Below are positions 9,075 to 17,843 of a stretch of 64,000 nucleotides of DNA, in pieces. The stretch comes from Roseibium porphyridii (GTDB lineage: Bacteria > Pseudomonadota > Alphaproteobacteria > Rhizobiales > Stappiaceae), in the NCBI RefSeq assembly GCF_026191725.2, contig NZ_CP120863.1:600001-664000 (forward strand), written 5' to 3'. A model generated the notes under the pieces. That model did not search any database and was not told where the DNA came from. It worked only from the letters and a program-made list of their open reading frames with translations. Each line of letters opens with the position of its first letter. Position 1 is the stretch's first letter. Both the position numbers and the translations under genes were made by a program.

Positions 9075-9806
9075 TCAGTTGCCGATAGGCTTTCGGCGCT
9101 GAGCGGCAAGTTCGCGGGTGTAGGCAGACAAGGCTTCTAGCTGAGCTGACGCAGCGTCGCTGTCGCCGGCCTTCAGCGCACCAAGCATCGCCTCATGAAT
9201 TTCGGCGATGCGCTCGCGGTCGCGCAGTCGATAAACCAGCATGTTCATCAGCGGCTGCATGGCTTCAAAAGCCGATGAAAGCTGGAATGCCAGCAATGGG
9301 CTGTCAGTGGCATCGGCTACGACCGAATGAAAGCTGACATCCGATGCACAGAAGTCTTCGTCGCTTGTGTTTGGATTCCGTTGGCGGGCAATCTCTGTTT
9401 CGAGTGCTTCAAGCTGTTCTTCGGTTCGGTTCAGGGCCGCCATCGGCAGTGCTGCCATTTCCAGTGCGAACCGGGATTCAATCGCATCTTCAAACGGAAT
9501 ATCGTTCATGCCGATAAGCAGACGCGTGGTCGTCACGAGATTGGCTTTGGCTTCGTCCCAGGTCATGCGGTTGACGAAAGCGCCACCGGAAGAGCCGCGT
9601 TCACTGCGGATCAGGTTTTGGGCGGCCAGCCTTTTCAGGGCTTCGCGCACCGTTGAGCGTGACACACCGAAACGTTCTGACAATTCAGCTTCGCTCGGAA
9701 GGCGCTCCTCTCCGGCGAGACGGCCTTCGAGAATGGCATTTCGGATGGCATTGGCGATCTGGACCGAGAGTCCTTCCTTCTGAATCGTATTGAATTCAAT
9801 CGCCAA
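9075..9806 (-). CDS. FadR-type GntR-family transcriptional regulator, candidate DMSP-operon regulator
   Basis: This 243-residue regulator has a GntR winged HTH in residues 8-70 (RLPSEAELSERFGVSRSTVR) and a C-terminal FCD ligand-binding domain whose metal-site aspartate and histidines include DVSFHSVVADATDSPL. Translation appears to start at a TTG (9806-9804) preceded by GGGAG; no ATG fits the frame. It is divergent from the DUF2182-DUF1326-dmdA-dmdB-acuI operon, and the gap holds a TGT-N3-ACA palindrome of the kind this family recognises. From memory, a GntR regulator also sits beside dmdA-acuI in roseobacters, so control of DMSP demethylation is a reasonable inference. It converges on rhaI, so a rhamnose role is less likely. 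Confidence 0.85.
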   Translation of the reverse strand: MAIEFNTIQKEGLSVQIANAIRNAILEGRLAGEERLPSEAELSERFGVSRSTVREALKRLAAQNLIRSERGSSGGAFVNRMTWDEAKANLVTTTRLLIGMNDIPFEDAIESRFALEMAALPMAALNRTEEQLEALETEIARQRNPNTSDEDFCASDVSFHSVVADATDSPLLAFQLSSAFEAMQPLMNMLVYRLRDRERIAEIHEAMLGALKAGDSDAASAQLEALSAYTRELAAQRRKPIGN

Positions 9807-9887
9807 TGAGCTCTCCCGCCATGCAGTTTCATTTCAGCCTGATCAACCTAATGGCCGTCGACTCGAGGGTCAAATGGAAAAAACAAA

Positions 9888-9896
9888 TGTCAGACA
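9888..9896. promoter_or_regulatory. Candidate GntR operator ahead of the DMSP operon
   Basis: TGTCAGACA is a perfect short palindrome in the 155-bp gap between the GntR gene and the DUF2182 gene. With its flanks it reads ATGTCAGACAA, close to the TnGTnnnACnA pattern of FadR-subfamily operators. It lies 66 bases before the GTG of the first operon gene. Function is inferred. Confidence 0.45.
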
Positions 9897-9961
9897 ATTA
9901 AAAGTTTGACTTTTCAATTCACGAGGAGCAGCGTAAGCGCAATCAAGTCTGGGAGGACAGG

Positions 9962-10759
9962 GTGAAGGCTATCGACCGACTTTTGCCCGGCCACAAGGCG
10001 ATGTGGCTTACGTTTTTTGCGAGCATCTTGGTGGCCTGGAGTGTCCTGTTCGCCATGCAGGCTGCCGTTGATCCGGCCTTGAAGTGGCAAGGCTCGGCTG
10101 CGCAATTTCTGCTGTCGCTTTGTTCGCAATCTGCTGCTGATGCCGGGCTCGGTTCGGCCGTGGTGATGTGGTCTTTGATGGCGCTTGCGATGATGGCGCC
10201 GACCGCATTTCCGGCTCTTCGTACTTACTCAGATCTGACCCACACCGAAGCTGCAGGTACTTGGTCCTTTGCAGCCCTAGGAGGCGGTTACCTGGCAATC
10301 TGGCTGGGATTTTCTGTTTCGGCGGCCGTGATCCAGGTGTGGTTGGCGAGCGCCGGCCTTCTCAATCCGCTCGGCCAGGTCACTTCGGTTTTCGTCAATG
10401 GCGGCCTCTTGATCCTGGCCGGCGTCTATCAGTTCAGTCCGCTCAAGGAGGCTTGTCTTAAAGCTTGCCAGAGCCCGTTGACGTTTTTCATGAGCCACTG
10501 GAAACCGGGCGTATCGGGAGCCTTTCAACTTGGCCTGCGGCTCGGAGCTGTCTGTCTTGGATGTTGCTGGGCCTTGATGCTGCTGGCCTTTGTGGCGGGC
10601 ACAATGAACCTTGCGTTCATGGGTCTTGCGATGGTGCTGATGACGCTGGAGAAACTGGCGCAAATCGGCTCCCGGATCAGCGCACCGCTTGGTGTTTTTC
10701 TAATTGTGGCAGGACTGACCGTCGTCCTCCTGCCACTCGTAACAACGCAATCAGTCTAG
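9962..10759 (+). CDS. DUF2182 family integral membrane protein
   Basis: This 265-residue membrane protein with about six to seven hydrophobic segments has the marks of DUF2182: the MALAMMAPTAFPALRTY helix near residue 75 and a C-terminal CCWALMLLAFVAGTMNL helix. The family is sometimes annotated as a predicted metal-binding membrane protein; its function is unknown. It starts at GTG (9962) behind GGGAGG. It is the first gene of a tightly spaced operon (gaps of 10, 11, 1 and 14 bases) leading through the DUF1326 gene to dmdA, dmdB and acuI. DUF2182 and DUF1326 often occur together, so the two products probably form one functional unit; what that unit does for DMSP metabolism is not known. Confidence 0.85.
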   Translation: MKAIDRLLPGHKAMWLTFFASILVAWSVLFAMQAAVDPALKWQGSAAQFLLSLCSQSAADAGLGSAVVMWSLMALAMMAPTAFPALRTYSDLTHTEAAGTWSFAALGGGYLAIWLGFSVSAAVIQVWLASAGLLNPLGQVTSVFVNGGLLILAGVYQFSPLKEACLKACQSPLTFFMSHWKPGVSGAFQLGLRLGAVCLGCCWALMLLAFVAGTMNLAFMGLAMVLMTLEKLAQIGSRISAPLGVFLIVAGLTVVLLPLVTTQSV

Positions 10760-10769
10760 GGAGATACTA

Positions 10770-11396
10770 ATGTCCGGATGGGCCATTCGCGGTGAATTGA
10801 TCTTGAACTGCAACTGTACGGTCTTCTGTCCCTGCGTGGTGTCGCTTGGAAAGCATCCGCCGACCGAGGGTTACTGCCAGACCTGGGGAGGAATTCGCAT
10901 CGACGAAGGGCACTATCAGGGTGAGGACCTGTCCGGCCTGAATATCGGGCTTTTGATTGAGATACCCGGATTGATGGCGCGTGGAAACTGGAAAGCCGCC
11001 GTATTCATTGATGATCGTGCAAGTGATAAAGCGTTTGACGGTCTTGTGAAAATCTTCTCAGGTCAGGCCCGGGGAACGACCGGTTTGTTCAAAGTGCTCG
11101 TGAGTGAGTTTCTTGGAGCAGAGCGCGCGCCAGTGTCTTACACCAATGAGGGCAAGACGCGCCGTTTGGTGGTGGGCAAGGCCATCAAGGGAGAAGTCGT
11201 GCCGGTGCCGGGTGCCAATCCGGATGAAGACATCGTTATTTCCAACACCGAATACTGGATGGGCCGCGATATCACCGTTGCCACCGCAACGCAGGGCCGC
11301 GTGCGGGCGTTTGGCCGGGTCTGGGATTTCGATGGCCGCAGTGCAGAGATCTGCCAGATCGACTGGTCGGGTCCGGCTGCCGAACAGGCTGCATAA
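10770..11396 (+). CDS. DUF1326 domain-containing protein
   Basis: This 208-residue protein has no signal peptide. Its most telling feature is a cysteine cluster near the N terminus, C14-N-C16-T-V-F-C20-P-C22, followed by further conserved acidic and glycine positions (YCQTWGGIRID, GNWKAAVFIDDRAS). The pattern suggests metal or thiol chemistry, but no activity is established for the family. It begins 10 bases after the DUF2182 gene behind AGGGAGA and ends 11 bases before dmdA. Genomic pairing with DUF2182 is common; pairing with a DMSP demethylase is the unusual part. Confidence 0.85.
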   Translation: MSGWAIRGELILNCNCTVFCPCVVSLGKHPPTEGYCQTWGGIRIDEGHYQGEDLSGLNIGLLIEIPGLMARGNWKAAVFIDDRASDKAFDGLVKIFSGQARGTTGLFKVLVSEFLGAERAPVSYTNEGKTRRLVVGKAIKGEVVPVPGANPDEDIVISNTEYWMGRDITVATATQGRVRAFGRVWDFDGRSAEICQIDWSGPAAEQAA

Positions 11397-11407
11397 AGGA
11401 GATCGAG

Positions 11408-12529
11408 ATGCAGGTCCCCGCGCTTTCAGTTTCTCGCCGTACCCGAAAGACCCCATTTTCCCGGCGCGTTCAGTCCGCCGGTGTCAAGGGTTATACGGTT
11501 TACAACCATATGCTTCTGCCGACAGTGTTTGAAAGCGTGGAAGCGGACTATCGTCATCTGAAATCCAAAGTTCAGCTTTGGGATGTTTCGTGCGAACGGC
11601 AGGTGGAGCTTTGGGGGCCTGACGCCGCACGGTTGGCGCAGATGCTGACGCCGCGCGACCTGTCCGGAATGAGCGAAGAGCGGTGCTACTATACACCGAT
11701 GGTCGATGAAACCGGTGGCATGCTGAATGACCCGGTGACGACAAAACTTGCCGAAGACAAGTTCTGGGTGTCGGTGGCCGATAGCGATCTTCTGTTCTGG
11801 ATCAAGGGCCTCGCCCATGCTTTCCGGCTGGAGGTCGATGTCGATGAACCCGATGTCGCTCCGCTCGCGATCCAGGGGCCGAAAGCCGAAGACCTGGTGG
11901 CGCGGGTCTTTGGAGAACGGATCCGCTCCATTCGTTTCTTTCACTATGACTATGTCGAGTTTGAGGGTCAGAGGCTGGTTCTGGCCCGGTCAGGCTATTC
12001 AAAACAGGGAGGCTTTGAACTCTATGTTGAAGGGTTCGATCTTGGCGAACCTGTCTGGGATGCCTTGATGGAAGCCGGGGAAGACATGGATGTCCGCGCC
12101 GGTTGCCCAAACCTGATTGAGCGGATCGAAGGTCAGTTGCTGTCTTATGGCAATGACATGACTCGAAACAACACACCCCATGAATGCGGGTTGGGGCGGT
12201 TCTGCCAGACGAAGGACGCCATCGGCTGCATCGGCAGGGATGCATTGCTGCGCGTTGCCGTGGAAGGCCCTGTCAGGCAAATCCGCAGCGTTGCGATTGA
12301 CGGTGATCCGGTACCGCCGTGCGACGAATTGTGGCCGATCATTGCAGGGGGGCGCCAAGTCGGTACGGTGAGCTCGGCAGCCTATTCCCCGGATTATCGG
12401 ACCAATGTCGCGCTCGGCATGGTGCGCATGACGCATTGGGATGATGGAACCAAGGTGCAGGTCGACACCCCGCACGGCATGAGGGCCGCCACAGTCTGGG
12501 AAAAGCCGTTTATTCATCAGGAGCCCTGA
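11408..12529 (+). CDS. dmdA: Dimethylsulfoniopropionate demethylase (GcvT family)
   Basis: DmdA transfers a methyl group from DMSP to tetrahydrofolate, giving 3-methylmercaptopropionate, in the cytoplasm. The 373-residue protein has the aminomethyltransferase (GcvT) fold and shows segments I associate with DmdA rather than GcvT: RRTRKTPFS, GVKGYTVYNHMLLPTVF, CYYTPMVDETGGMLNDPV, SGYSKQGGFELYVEG and SYGNDMTRNNTPHECGLG. The start follows AAAGGAGATCGAG, an excellent ribosome site. Its neighbours dmdB (one base downstream) and acuI fit the pathway. GcvT relatives such as sarcosine or glycine demethylases remain the alternative, but both the sequence blocks and the operon argue for DmdA. Confidence 0.9.
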   Translation: MQVPALSVSRRTRKTPFSRRVQSAGVKGYTVYNHMLLPTVFESVEADYRHLKSKVQLWDVSCERQVELWGPDAARLAQMLTPRDLSGMSEERCYYTPMVDETGGMLNDPVTTKLAEDKFWVSVADSDLLFWIKGLAHAFRLEVDVDEPDVAPLAIQGPKAEDLVARVFGERIRSIRFFHYDYVEFEGQRLVLARSGYSKQGGFELYVEGFDLGEPVWDALMEAGEDMDVRAGCPNLIERIEGQLLSYGNDMTRNNTPHECGLGRFCQTKDAIGCIGRDALLRVAVEGPVRQIRSVAIDGDPVPPCDELWPIIAGGRQVGTVSSAAYSPDYRTNVALGMVRMTHWDDGTKVQVDTPHGMRAATVWEKPFIHQEP

Positions 12530-12530
12530 G

Positions 12531-14165
12531 ATGAAGGAGCATTACGACGCCTTCTCCAGGCAAGCAGCCAACTACGTGCCCTTGTCCCCGCTTTCCTTTC
12601 TTGAAAGGACAGCGGCGATCTTTCCTGCGCGAACCGCCATTATTTATAACGAACGCCGATACTCATGGTCCGAAGTCAAGGACCGTGTCAGCAGGGTCGC
12701 AGCGCAATTGGTCGCGATGGGTATCAAGCCTGGAGACACTGTCTCTGTCATGGCAGCGAACACCCCTGAAATGTTCGAGCTGCATTATGCAGTCCCTTTG
12801 ACAGGAGCTGTGCTGAACACGATCAATACGAGGCTGGAACCCGAAACGGTTGCTTACATTCTGGATCACAGCGATGCGAAGCTGGTCTTCGTTGACACTG
12901 CCTTTTCTGATGTTGTCAAAAAGGCTTTTGATATCAATGAGGCCATCGTTCCTGCCGTCGATATCATTGATGCTCAGGGCCCTGGCGGGGCCTGCATTGG
13001 GTCTTCGACCTACGACCAACTGGTGAAGGAAGGCGATCCGGACTTCCCGTGGCAAGGGCCTGGCGACGAATGGGACGCTCTTGCCCTGAACTATACGTCG
13101 GGAACGTCAGGTCGGCCCAAAGGTGTCGTCTATCATCACCGTGGAGCCTATCTCATGTGCATGGGTACGCCCCAGGCATGGGAACTGCCGCGCCATCCGG
13201 TCTATCTCTATTCAGTCCCGATGTTTCACTGCAATGGCTGGTGTCATGCCTGGACCATGACACTGATGGCCGGGACGATTGTCTGTATTCGTCAGATCAC
13301 CGGCGAGGCGGTCTTCAGGCTGATCGCCGAACACCAGATAACACATCTTGGCGGGGCGCCGATCGTCCTCTCCATGCTTTTGAACACGCCCGAAGACCAA
13401 CGGAAGGCCATCAGCCACAAGGTCAAGGTCATGACCGCAGGCGCACCGCCTCCAGCAGCGGTTCTCGCCGGCGTAAAGCAGTTGGGCCTGGAGGTAATGC
13501 AGGTCTATGGCCTGACCGAAACCTATGGACATGTCGCGCAATGCCTGTGGCGCGAGGAATGGGACGATCTGTCTGCGGACGTACAGGCCGAGCGGCAATC
13601 GTGGCAAGGTGTCGGTTTTCCGATGACGGAAACGATTGATGTCATCGACCGCGACACCGGAGTTTCTGTTCCCTGGGACGGGGAAACGCAAGGCGAGATT
13701 GTCATCAGAAGCAACACCGTGATGAAAGGCTACTACAAGAACCCGGAGGCAACAGCCGATGGGTTTTCCGGCGGCCGGTTCAACTCCGGCGATGCTGCCA
13801 TTCGCCACCAAAACGGCTATATCCAGATCCGGGACAGGTTGAAGGATGTGATAATCTCAGGCGGAGAGAACATTTCCTCTGTCGAGGTTGAGGGCGTGTT
13901 GCACAGGCATCCGGATGTGGTGCTGGCCGCCGTCGTCGCCTTGCCTGATGAAACCTGGGGCGAGGTTCCTTGCGCCTTTGTCGAATTGAAGGATGGCAGC
14001 GCGGAAACAGAGGAAAGTCTGATTGGCTTTTGCCGTGAGAACATGGCTGGCTTCAAGCGACCCAAGAAGATTGTCTTCACCGAGTTGCCCAAGACCGCAA
14101 CCGGTAAGATCCAGAAATTTGTCCTGCGCCAACAGGCCAGGTCTATTGCCGAAACAGCAGTTTAA
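12531..14165 (+). CDS. dmdB: 3-methylmercaptopropionyl-CoA ligase (AMP-binding acyl-CoA synthetase)
   Basis: This 544-residue enzyme of the ANL superfamily probably activates 3-methylmercaptopropionate to its CoA ester, the step after DmdA. It has the AMP-binding P-loop YTSGTSGRPKG at about residues 187-197, the YGLTETYG adenine motif near 325-332, the GRFNSGDAA motif, and the C-terminal catalytic lysine in KTATGKIQKF. The overall layout resembles the medium-chain/aryl synthetases that include DmdB. It begins one base after the dmdA stop, so the two are translationally linked. On sequence alone only an acyl-CoA synthetase could be claimed; the specific substrate follows from the operon. dmdC and dmdD are not in the window. 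Confidence 0.85.
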   Translation: MKEHYDAFSRQAANYVPLSPLSFLERTAAIFPARTAIIYNERRYSWSEVKDRVSRVAAQLVAMGIKPGDTVSVMAANTPEMFELHYAVPLTGAVLNTINTRLEPETVAYILDHSDAKLVFVDTAFSDVVKKAFDINEAIVPAVDIIDAQGPGGACIGSSTYDQLVKEGDPDFPWQGPGDEWDALALNYTSGTSGRPKGVVYHHRGAYLMCMGTPQAWELPRHPVYLYSVPMFHCNGWCHAWTMTLMAGTIVCIRQITGEAVFRLIAEHQITHLGGAPIVLSMLLNTPEDQRKAISHKVKVMTAGAPPPAAVLAGVKQLGLEVMQVYGLTETYGHVAQCLWREEWDDLSADVQAERQSWQGVGFPMTETIDVIDRDTGVSVPWDGETQGEIVIRSNTVMKGYYKNPEATADGFSGGRFNSGDAAIRHQNGYIQIRDRLKDVIISGGENISSVEVEGVLHRHPDVVLAAVVALPDETWGEVPCAFVELKDGSAETEESLIGFCRENMAGFKRPKKIVFTELPKTATGKIQKFVLRQQARSIAETAV

Positions 14166-14179
14166 CAGGACCAGATGAA

Positions 14180-15172
14180 ATGACGTTCAAAGCCCTAATT
14201 GTCGACAAGGATGAAGACGGCAAGACAAATGCCTCCGTTCAGGAAATTGATCAGACACAATTGCCGGCAGGTGATGTGACTGTTGCGGTGGATTATTCAA
14301 CCCTGAACTATAAGGATGGTTTGTGCGTCGGACCGGGTGGCGGGCTGGTAAGATACTACCCGCATGTGCCGGGGATCGATTTCGCAGGCACTGTCGAGGA
14401 GTCCAACGACGATTGGTACAAGCCGGGCGACAAGGTTGTGCTGACCGGCTGGCGCGTTGGTGAAGCCTGGTGGGGCGGATATGCGCAAAAGGCCTGCGTG
14501 AAAGGCGAGTGGCTGGTTCCGTTGCCGGACGGTTTGAGCACCCGGAATGCCATGGCGATCGGGACAGCCGGTTTCACCGCAATGCTGGCGGTGATGGCGC
14601 TGGAAGAGCATGGCCTGAAGCCTGAGAATGGCCCTGTTCTGGTGACAGGAGCCGCAGGTGGTGTCGGATCCGTCGCGACAGCCATTTTGGCCAATCTTGG
14701 TTACGAAGTGGCTGCTGTTACAGGGCGCGAAAGCACCTGGGATTATCTGAAATCGCTCGGTGCCAGCCGCATTGTGCCGCGAGACGATGTCGCCGAGACC
14801 GTCAAACGTCCTCTGGAATCGGAAACCTGGGCTGGCTGTATCGACGCGGTTGGCGGATCGATGCTTGCAAGGGTCCTGGGTCAGATGAAATACGGCGCGT
14901 CCGTCGCAGCGGTTGGTCTGGCCGGTGGTGCGGCATTGCCGGCAACCGTCGTCCCCTTCCTGTTGCGCGGTGTCAATCTTCTTGGGATCGACAGCGTGAT
15001 GAAGCCGTATGACGCGCGCCTGAAGGCTTGGGAGAGATTGGCCAAGGACCTGCCGATGGACAAGCTGGAGGCAATGATTCAGCCCGCGACACTGGAGGAC
15101 CTGCCCAAACTGGGAGCCGATATCCTCAAGGGACAGGTGAAGGGTCGTGTCGTGGTCGATGTGAACGCCTGA
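14180..15172 (+). CDS. acuI: Acryloyl-CoA reductase (NADPH), MDR family
   Basis: This 330-residue zinc-free medium-chain reductase is of the YhdH/AcuI type and reduces toxic acryloyl-CoA to propionyl-CoA. Family marks are the N-terminal YSTLNYKDGLCV block, PGIDFAGTVEES, GWRVGEAWWGGYAQKA and the NADPH loop VLVTGAAGGVGSVATAIL at about residues 152-169. It starts 14 bases after dmdB and closes the operon, converging on the lysR gene. Together with dmdA this suggests the cell both demethylates DMSP and disposes of acrylate-derived CoA ester; no DMSP lyase gene was recognised here. Confidence 0.93.
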   Translation: MTFKALIVDKDEDGKTNASVQEIDQTQLPAGDVTVAVDYSTLNYKDGLCVGPGGGLVRYYPHVPGIDFAGTVEESNDDWYKPGDKVVLTGWRVGEAWWGGYAQKACVKGEWLVPLPDGLSTRNAMAIGTAGFTAMLAVMALEEHGLKPENGPVLVTGAAGGVGSVATAILANLGYEVAAVTGRESTWDYLKSLGASRIVPRDDVAETVKRPLESETWAGCIDAVGGSMLARVLGQMKYGASVAAVGLAGGAALPATVVPFLLRGVNLLGIDSVMKPYDARLKAWERLAKDLPMDKLEAMIQPATLEDLPKLGADILKGQVKGRVVVDVNA

Positions 15173-15188
15173 TGCGGTGTCTGGGCGG

Positions 15189-16097
15189 TCAGAGTGCAGG
15201 CCGCCCGTAATGCTCTTTCAGAAAATCGATCATAACTCTGACCTTCTGCGGAAGATAAGACCTGCTCGGGTAGACAAGCCAGGCGGCTGTTTCAAAAGAT
15301 GCTGCCGCGCAGGCGTAATCCGGAAAAAGGTCAACCAGCGTTCCTTTTTGCAGGTCCCGCCTGATCAGCATGATCGGCATGAGTGCGATGCCCATGCCGA
15401 GACGGGCCGCCGACCTGATCGACAAGGCGTTCGATATGACAGTCGCGCCACCAATCGGGACGGCGAATGCTTCTGTGCTGTCATGCTCCCGAAACTGCCA
15501 ATAGGTTCGAAAGCCTGGGATGGCGAAACGGATACACTCCCGCTCCGACAGATCGTCCGGGTGACGGACGGGCCCTGTTCTTTCAATATACTCCGGCGAA
15601 GCAACAGCGCGGTATCGCGTCGTCATCAGTTTGCTGACAATCCAGTCTCCTTTCGGCATGGAGCCGAACCGAACTGCAAGGTCAATTCCGTCTGCCCTCA
15701 AATCGAGGTTTGAGTCCGACGCCAGAAGCTCAACGTCAATTTCCGGATATTTTTCCTTGAATTCGGGCAGAACCGGGAGCAAGCATTCCTGAGCGAAGGA
15801 AATGCTGACCGTCATGCGCAAGGTTCCCCTCGGAGAAATTGCCGTCGTTCGGGCTTCGTCGCCCGCAGCTTCAAGTTCTTCCAACAGCGGCGCAATGCGG
15901 TTCAGATAAAGTTCCCCTTCGCTTGTTGGAGCAAGACTGCGGGTGCTTCGCTGGAACAACCGAAATCCGACATCCTGTTCCAGCTGCGCGATGACGCGCG
16001 ACACGCTCGAAGCGTCGAGATCCAGAAGTCTGGCAACGGCAGCGAAGCTGCCAAGGTCGCGCACGAGGAGTGCCGTCTTGAGTGTTGAGAGTTCCAT
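15189..16097 (-). CDS. LysR-family transcriptional regulator
   Basis: This 302-residue regulator has the N-terminal winged HTH of the family (residues 1-60, FAAVARLLDLDASSVSRVIAQLE) and a C-terminal periplasmic-binding-like effector domain (about 90-295). It is divergent from the azoreductase gene with a 98-bp gap. That gap contains three TTCGA pentamers starting at 16118, 16128 and 16140, plausible contact points for this regulator. Control of the neighbouring FMN reductase, for example in response to quinones or aromatic electrophiles, is inferred from the arrangement. The subfamily resembles the regulators that annotate as DNA-binding transcriptional activators of oxidoreductase genes. Confidence 0.88.
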   Translation of the reverse strand: MELSTLKTALLVRDLGSFAAVARLLDLDASSVSRVIAQLEQDVGFRLFQRSTRSLAPTSEGELYLNRIAPLLEELEAAGDEARTTAISPRGTLRMTVSISFAQECLLPVLPEFKEKYPEIDVELLASDSNLDLRADGIDLAVRFGSMPKGDWIVSKLMTTRYRAVASPEYIERTGPVRHPDDLSERECIRFAIPGFRTYWQFREHDSTEAFAVPIGGATVISNALSIRSAARLGMGIALMPIMLIRRDLQKGTLVDLFPDYACAAASFETAAWLVYPSRSYLPQKVRVMIDFLKEHYGRPAL

Positions 16098-16195
16098 TCG
16101 TGCAGCTTACGCACGACTTCGATGCATTTCGACGTATTTTTCGAACTAGCGCATGAAACTAAATCCGACTGACCATTCACCAAGGAGGTCAGTTC

Positions 16196-16813
16196 ATGAC
16201 ACAGTTGCTTCGCATCAATTCAAGTTCCCGTCTGCAGGGGTCGCATTCTGCAGCCGTGGCAGACGCCTTCGAAGCTGAATTCAGAACACAGTATCCAGGG
16301 TGCCGGGTCATTACCCGAAATGTTTCCGACGGCTCAATCCCGTTCATCGCCCAAGAAACCATTGAAGGGTTCTATGCCCCTCAGGATGGTCTTTCTGTTG
16401 AACTGCAAGCCGCAACAGCCCTGTCGGATAGTCTGATCGCAGAAATTCAGGCATCAGATACGCTATTGCTCGCAGTCCCGATCTACAATTTCTCCATTCC
16501 TGCTGCACTCAAGGCCTGGGTCGATCAGATTTCCCGCATCGGTCACACATTTTCCATGGGAGAAGGCGGTTTCAAGGGACTGGTCAAAACGCGTCGTGCG
16601 GTTGTTGTCTGTACTTATGGCGCTGAGGGATACCTGGCGGGTGAACCCTTTTCCGCAGCAAACTTTGTACAGCCATATCTTAAATTCCTGTTGAACTTCC
16701 TGGGCGTAGAGAGTGTCGAATTCGTTCATGTGCAAGGTACGGCAATAGCGGCGGCCGATGCATTTGCCGACAGGCTCGAGGCCGCCAAAGATGAAGCGAA
16801 GCGAGCTGTATAG
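16196..16813 (+). CDS. azoR: FMN-dependent NADH:quinone reductase / azoreductase
   Basis: This 205-residue flavodoxin-like protein reduces quinones and azo bonds using NADH and bound FMN. The FMN phosphate loop INSSSRLQGSHS lies near residues 7-18, PIYNFSIPAALKAWVDQISR follows the family pattern at about residues 98-117, and TYGAEGYLAGEPF matches the third FMN loop. A strong Shine-Dalgarno (AAGGAGG) precedes the ATG at 16196. It is monocistronic and divergent from the LysR gene. Confidence 0.9.
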   Translation: MTQLLRINSSSRLQGSHSAAVADAFEAEFRTQYPGCRVITRNVSDGSIPFIAQETIEGFYAPQDGLSVELQAATALSDSLIAEIQASDTLLLAVPIYNFSIPAALKAWVDQISRIGHTFSMGEGGFKGLVKTRRAVVVCTYGAEGYLAGEPFSAANFVQPYLKFLLNFLGVESVEFVHVQGTAIAAADAFADRLEAAKDEAKRAV

Positions 16814-17126
16814 GCCATGAAAAAAGACTTCGGGCCAGGGCTTCCATCGCCCAGTTTTTGAAGATCAGATCAGCCGATACCCGTTGCGCCAAGTTGGTGC
16901 GACGGGTGCAGGCATTTCGGGGTGCCAGGAAACGCCCGTTTCCGGTTGCATTTCCGCAGATCCTCCCATATAAGCGCCCGGTCCAGAGTCGTCCGGCTCG
17001 TCGTGGACTGGTCTTCTGCATTCTCTTGCAGGCCTCCATCGACAACCAAGGGCATGCCGTGTCGGCTCTGAATGCACCAAGAAAGAAGCGCCCGTTTGAG
17101 CGGACGCACCAAGGAAAGGATGCAAA
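16814..17126 (+). promoter_or_regulatory. Gap before rpmI: promoter and about 145-nt leader
   Basis: This 313-bp gap has no credible gene. Just after azoR there is a weak GGGC/GCCC hairpin followed by five T bases (about 16836-16858), a marginal terminator. A good promoter follows: TTGCAT at 16946-16951, a 17-bp spacer, and TATAAG at 16969-16974. This predicts a leader of roughly 145 nucleotides before rpmI. L20 autoregulates through leader RNA in many bacteria, so a structured leader is plausible, but I could not identify a specific L20-binding fold. Confidence 0.6.
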
Positions 17127-17324
17127 ATGCCCAAGCTGAAGACGAAGTCCGGCGCTAAAAAGCGCTTTAAAGTGACTGCGACCGGCAAGGTGAAAACCGC
17201 GCAGGCCGGCAAGCGCCATGGCATGATCAAGCGCACGAACAAGTTCATCCGCAACGCTCGTGGCACCACCACGTTGAGCGATCAGGATGCACGGATCGTG
17301 AAGCAGTTCCTGCCTTACGCATAA
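17127..17324 (+). CDS. rpmI: 50S ribosomal protein L35
   Basis: This very basic 65-residue ribosomal protein begins [21 protein letters not shown] and carries the family motif [19 protein letters not shown]. The start follows AAAGGATGCAAA. It is 26 bases ahead of rplT, the near-universal pairing. infC, often upstream, is not present; the gene upstream is an azoreductase. Confidence 0.98.
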   Translation: MPKLKTKSGAKKRFKVTATGKVKTAQAGKRHGMIKRTNKFIRNARGTTTLSDQDARIVKQFLPYA

Positions 17325-17350
17325 CGCCAGCCCCGAAGGAGATCACCTAA

Positions 17351-17710
17351 ATGTCACGCGTCAAACGGGGCGTAACCGCCCACGCTCGTCACAAGAAAGT
17401 TCTGAAGGCCGCTAAAGGTTATTACGGCCGCCGCAAGAGCACCATCCGCGTTGCCAAGCAGGCTGTCGAGAAGGCAGGCCAATACGCTTATCGCGACCGC
17501 AAGGCCAAGAAGCGTAACTTCCGCTCGCTCTGGATCCAGCGCATCAACGCAGCAACCCGTCAGCACGGCCTGACCTATGGCCGGTTTATCGACGGTCTGA
17601 ACAAGGCTGGTGTTGAAGTCGACCGCAAGATTCTGTCCGATCTCGCGATCAATCAGCCGGATGCCTTCAAGGTTCTGGTTGACAAGGCACAGGGCGCTCT
17701 GACTGCTTAA
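17351..17710 (+). CDS. rplT: 50S ribosomal protein L20
   Basis: This 119-residue protein begins [29 protein letters not shown], typical of L20, which binds 23S rRNA early in assembly and usually represses its own operon. The C-terminal half ([21 protein letters not shown]) is complete. AAGGAGAT lies before the ATG. A clear terminator closes the unit 30 bases after the stop; pheST, common downstream in other alphaproteobacteria, is absent here. Confidence 0.98.
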   Translation: MSRVKRGVTAHARHKKVLKAAKGYYGRRKSTIRVAKQAVEKAGQYAYRDRKAKKRNFRSLWIQRINAATRQHGLTYGRFIDGLNKAGVEVDRKILSDLAINQPDAFKVLVDKAQGALTA

Positions 17711-17740
17711 TTCAGGCGGTTTGGAACAAAATTTCTTGAA

Positions 17741-17773
17741 AGCGCGGCCTTAGCGGGCCGCGCTTTTTCTTTT
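17741..17773 (+). terminator. Rho-independent terminator of rpmI-rplT
   Basis: A 9-bp perfect stem, AGCGCGGCC with GGCCGCGCT, encloses a 6-base loop (TTAGCG) and is followed by a T-rich run (17765-17773). Confidence 0.92.
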
Positions 17774-17843
17774 GTCTGCGTGACCGTGTTGCGCATGCCC
17801 TGTTAGGTTCAGTGCTCTCCGGCAACGAAGCGATGAAGGTCGA

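Noticed and set aside
16816..16860. Terminator after azoR
   Set aside because: The stem is only four bases (GGGC/GCCC) before five T bases; too weak for a confident call.
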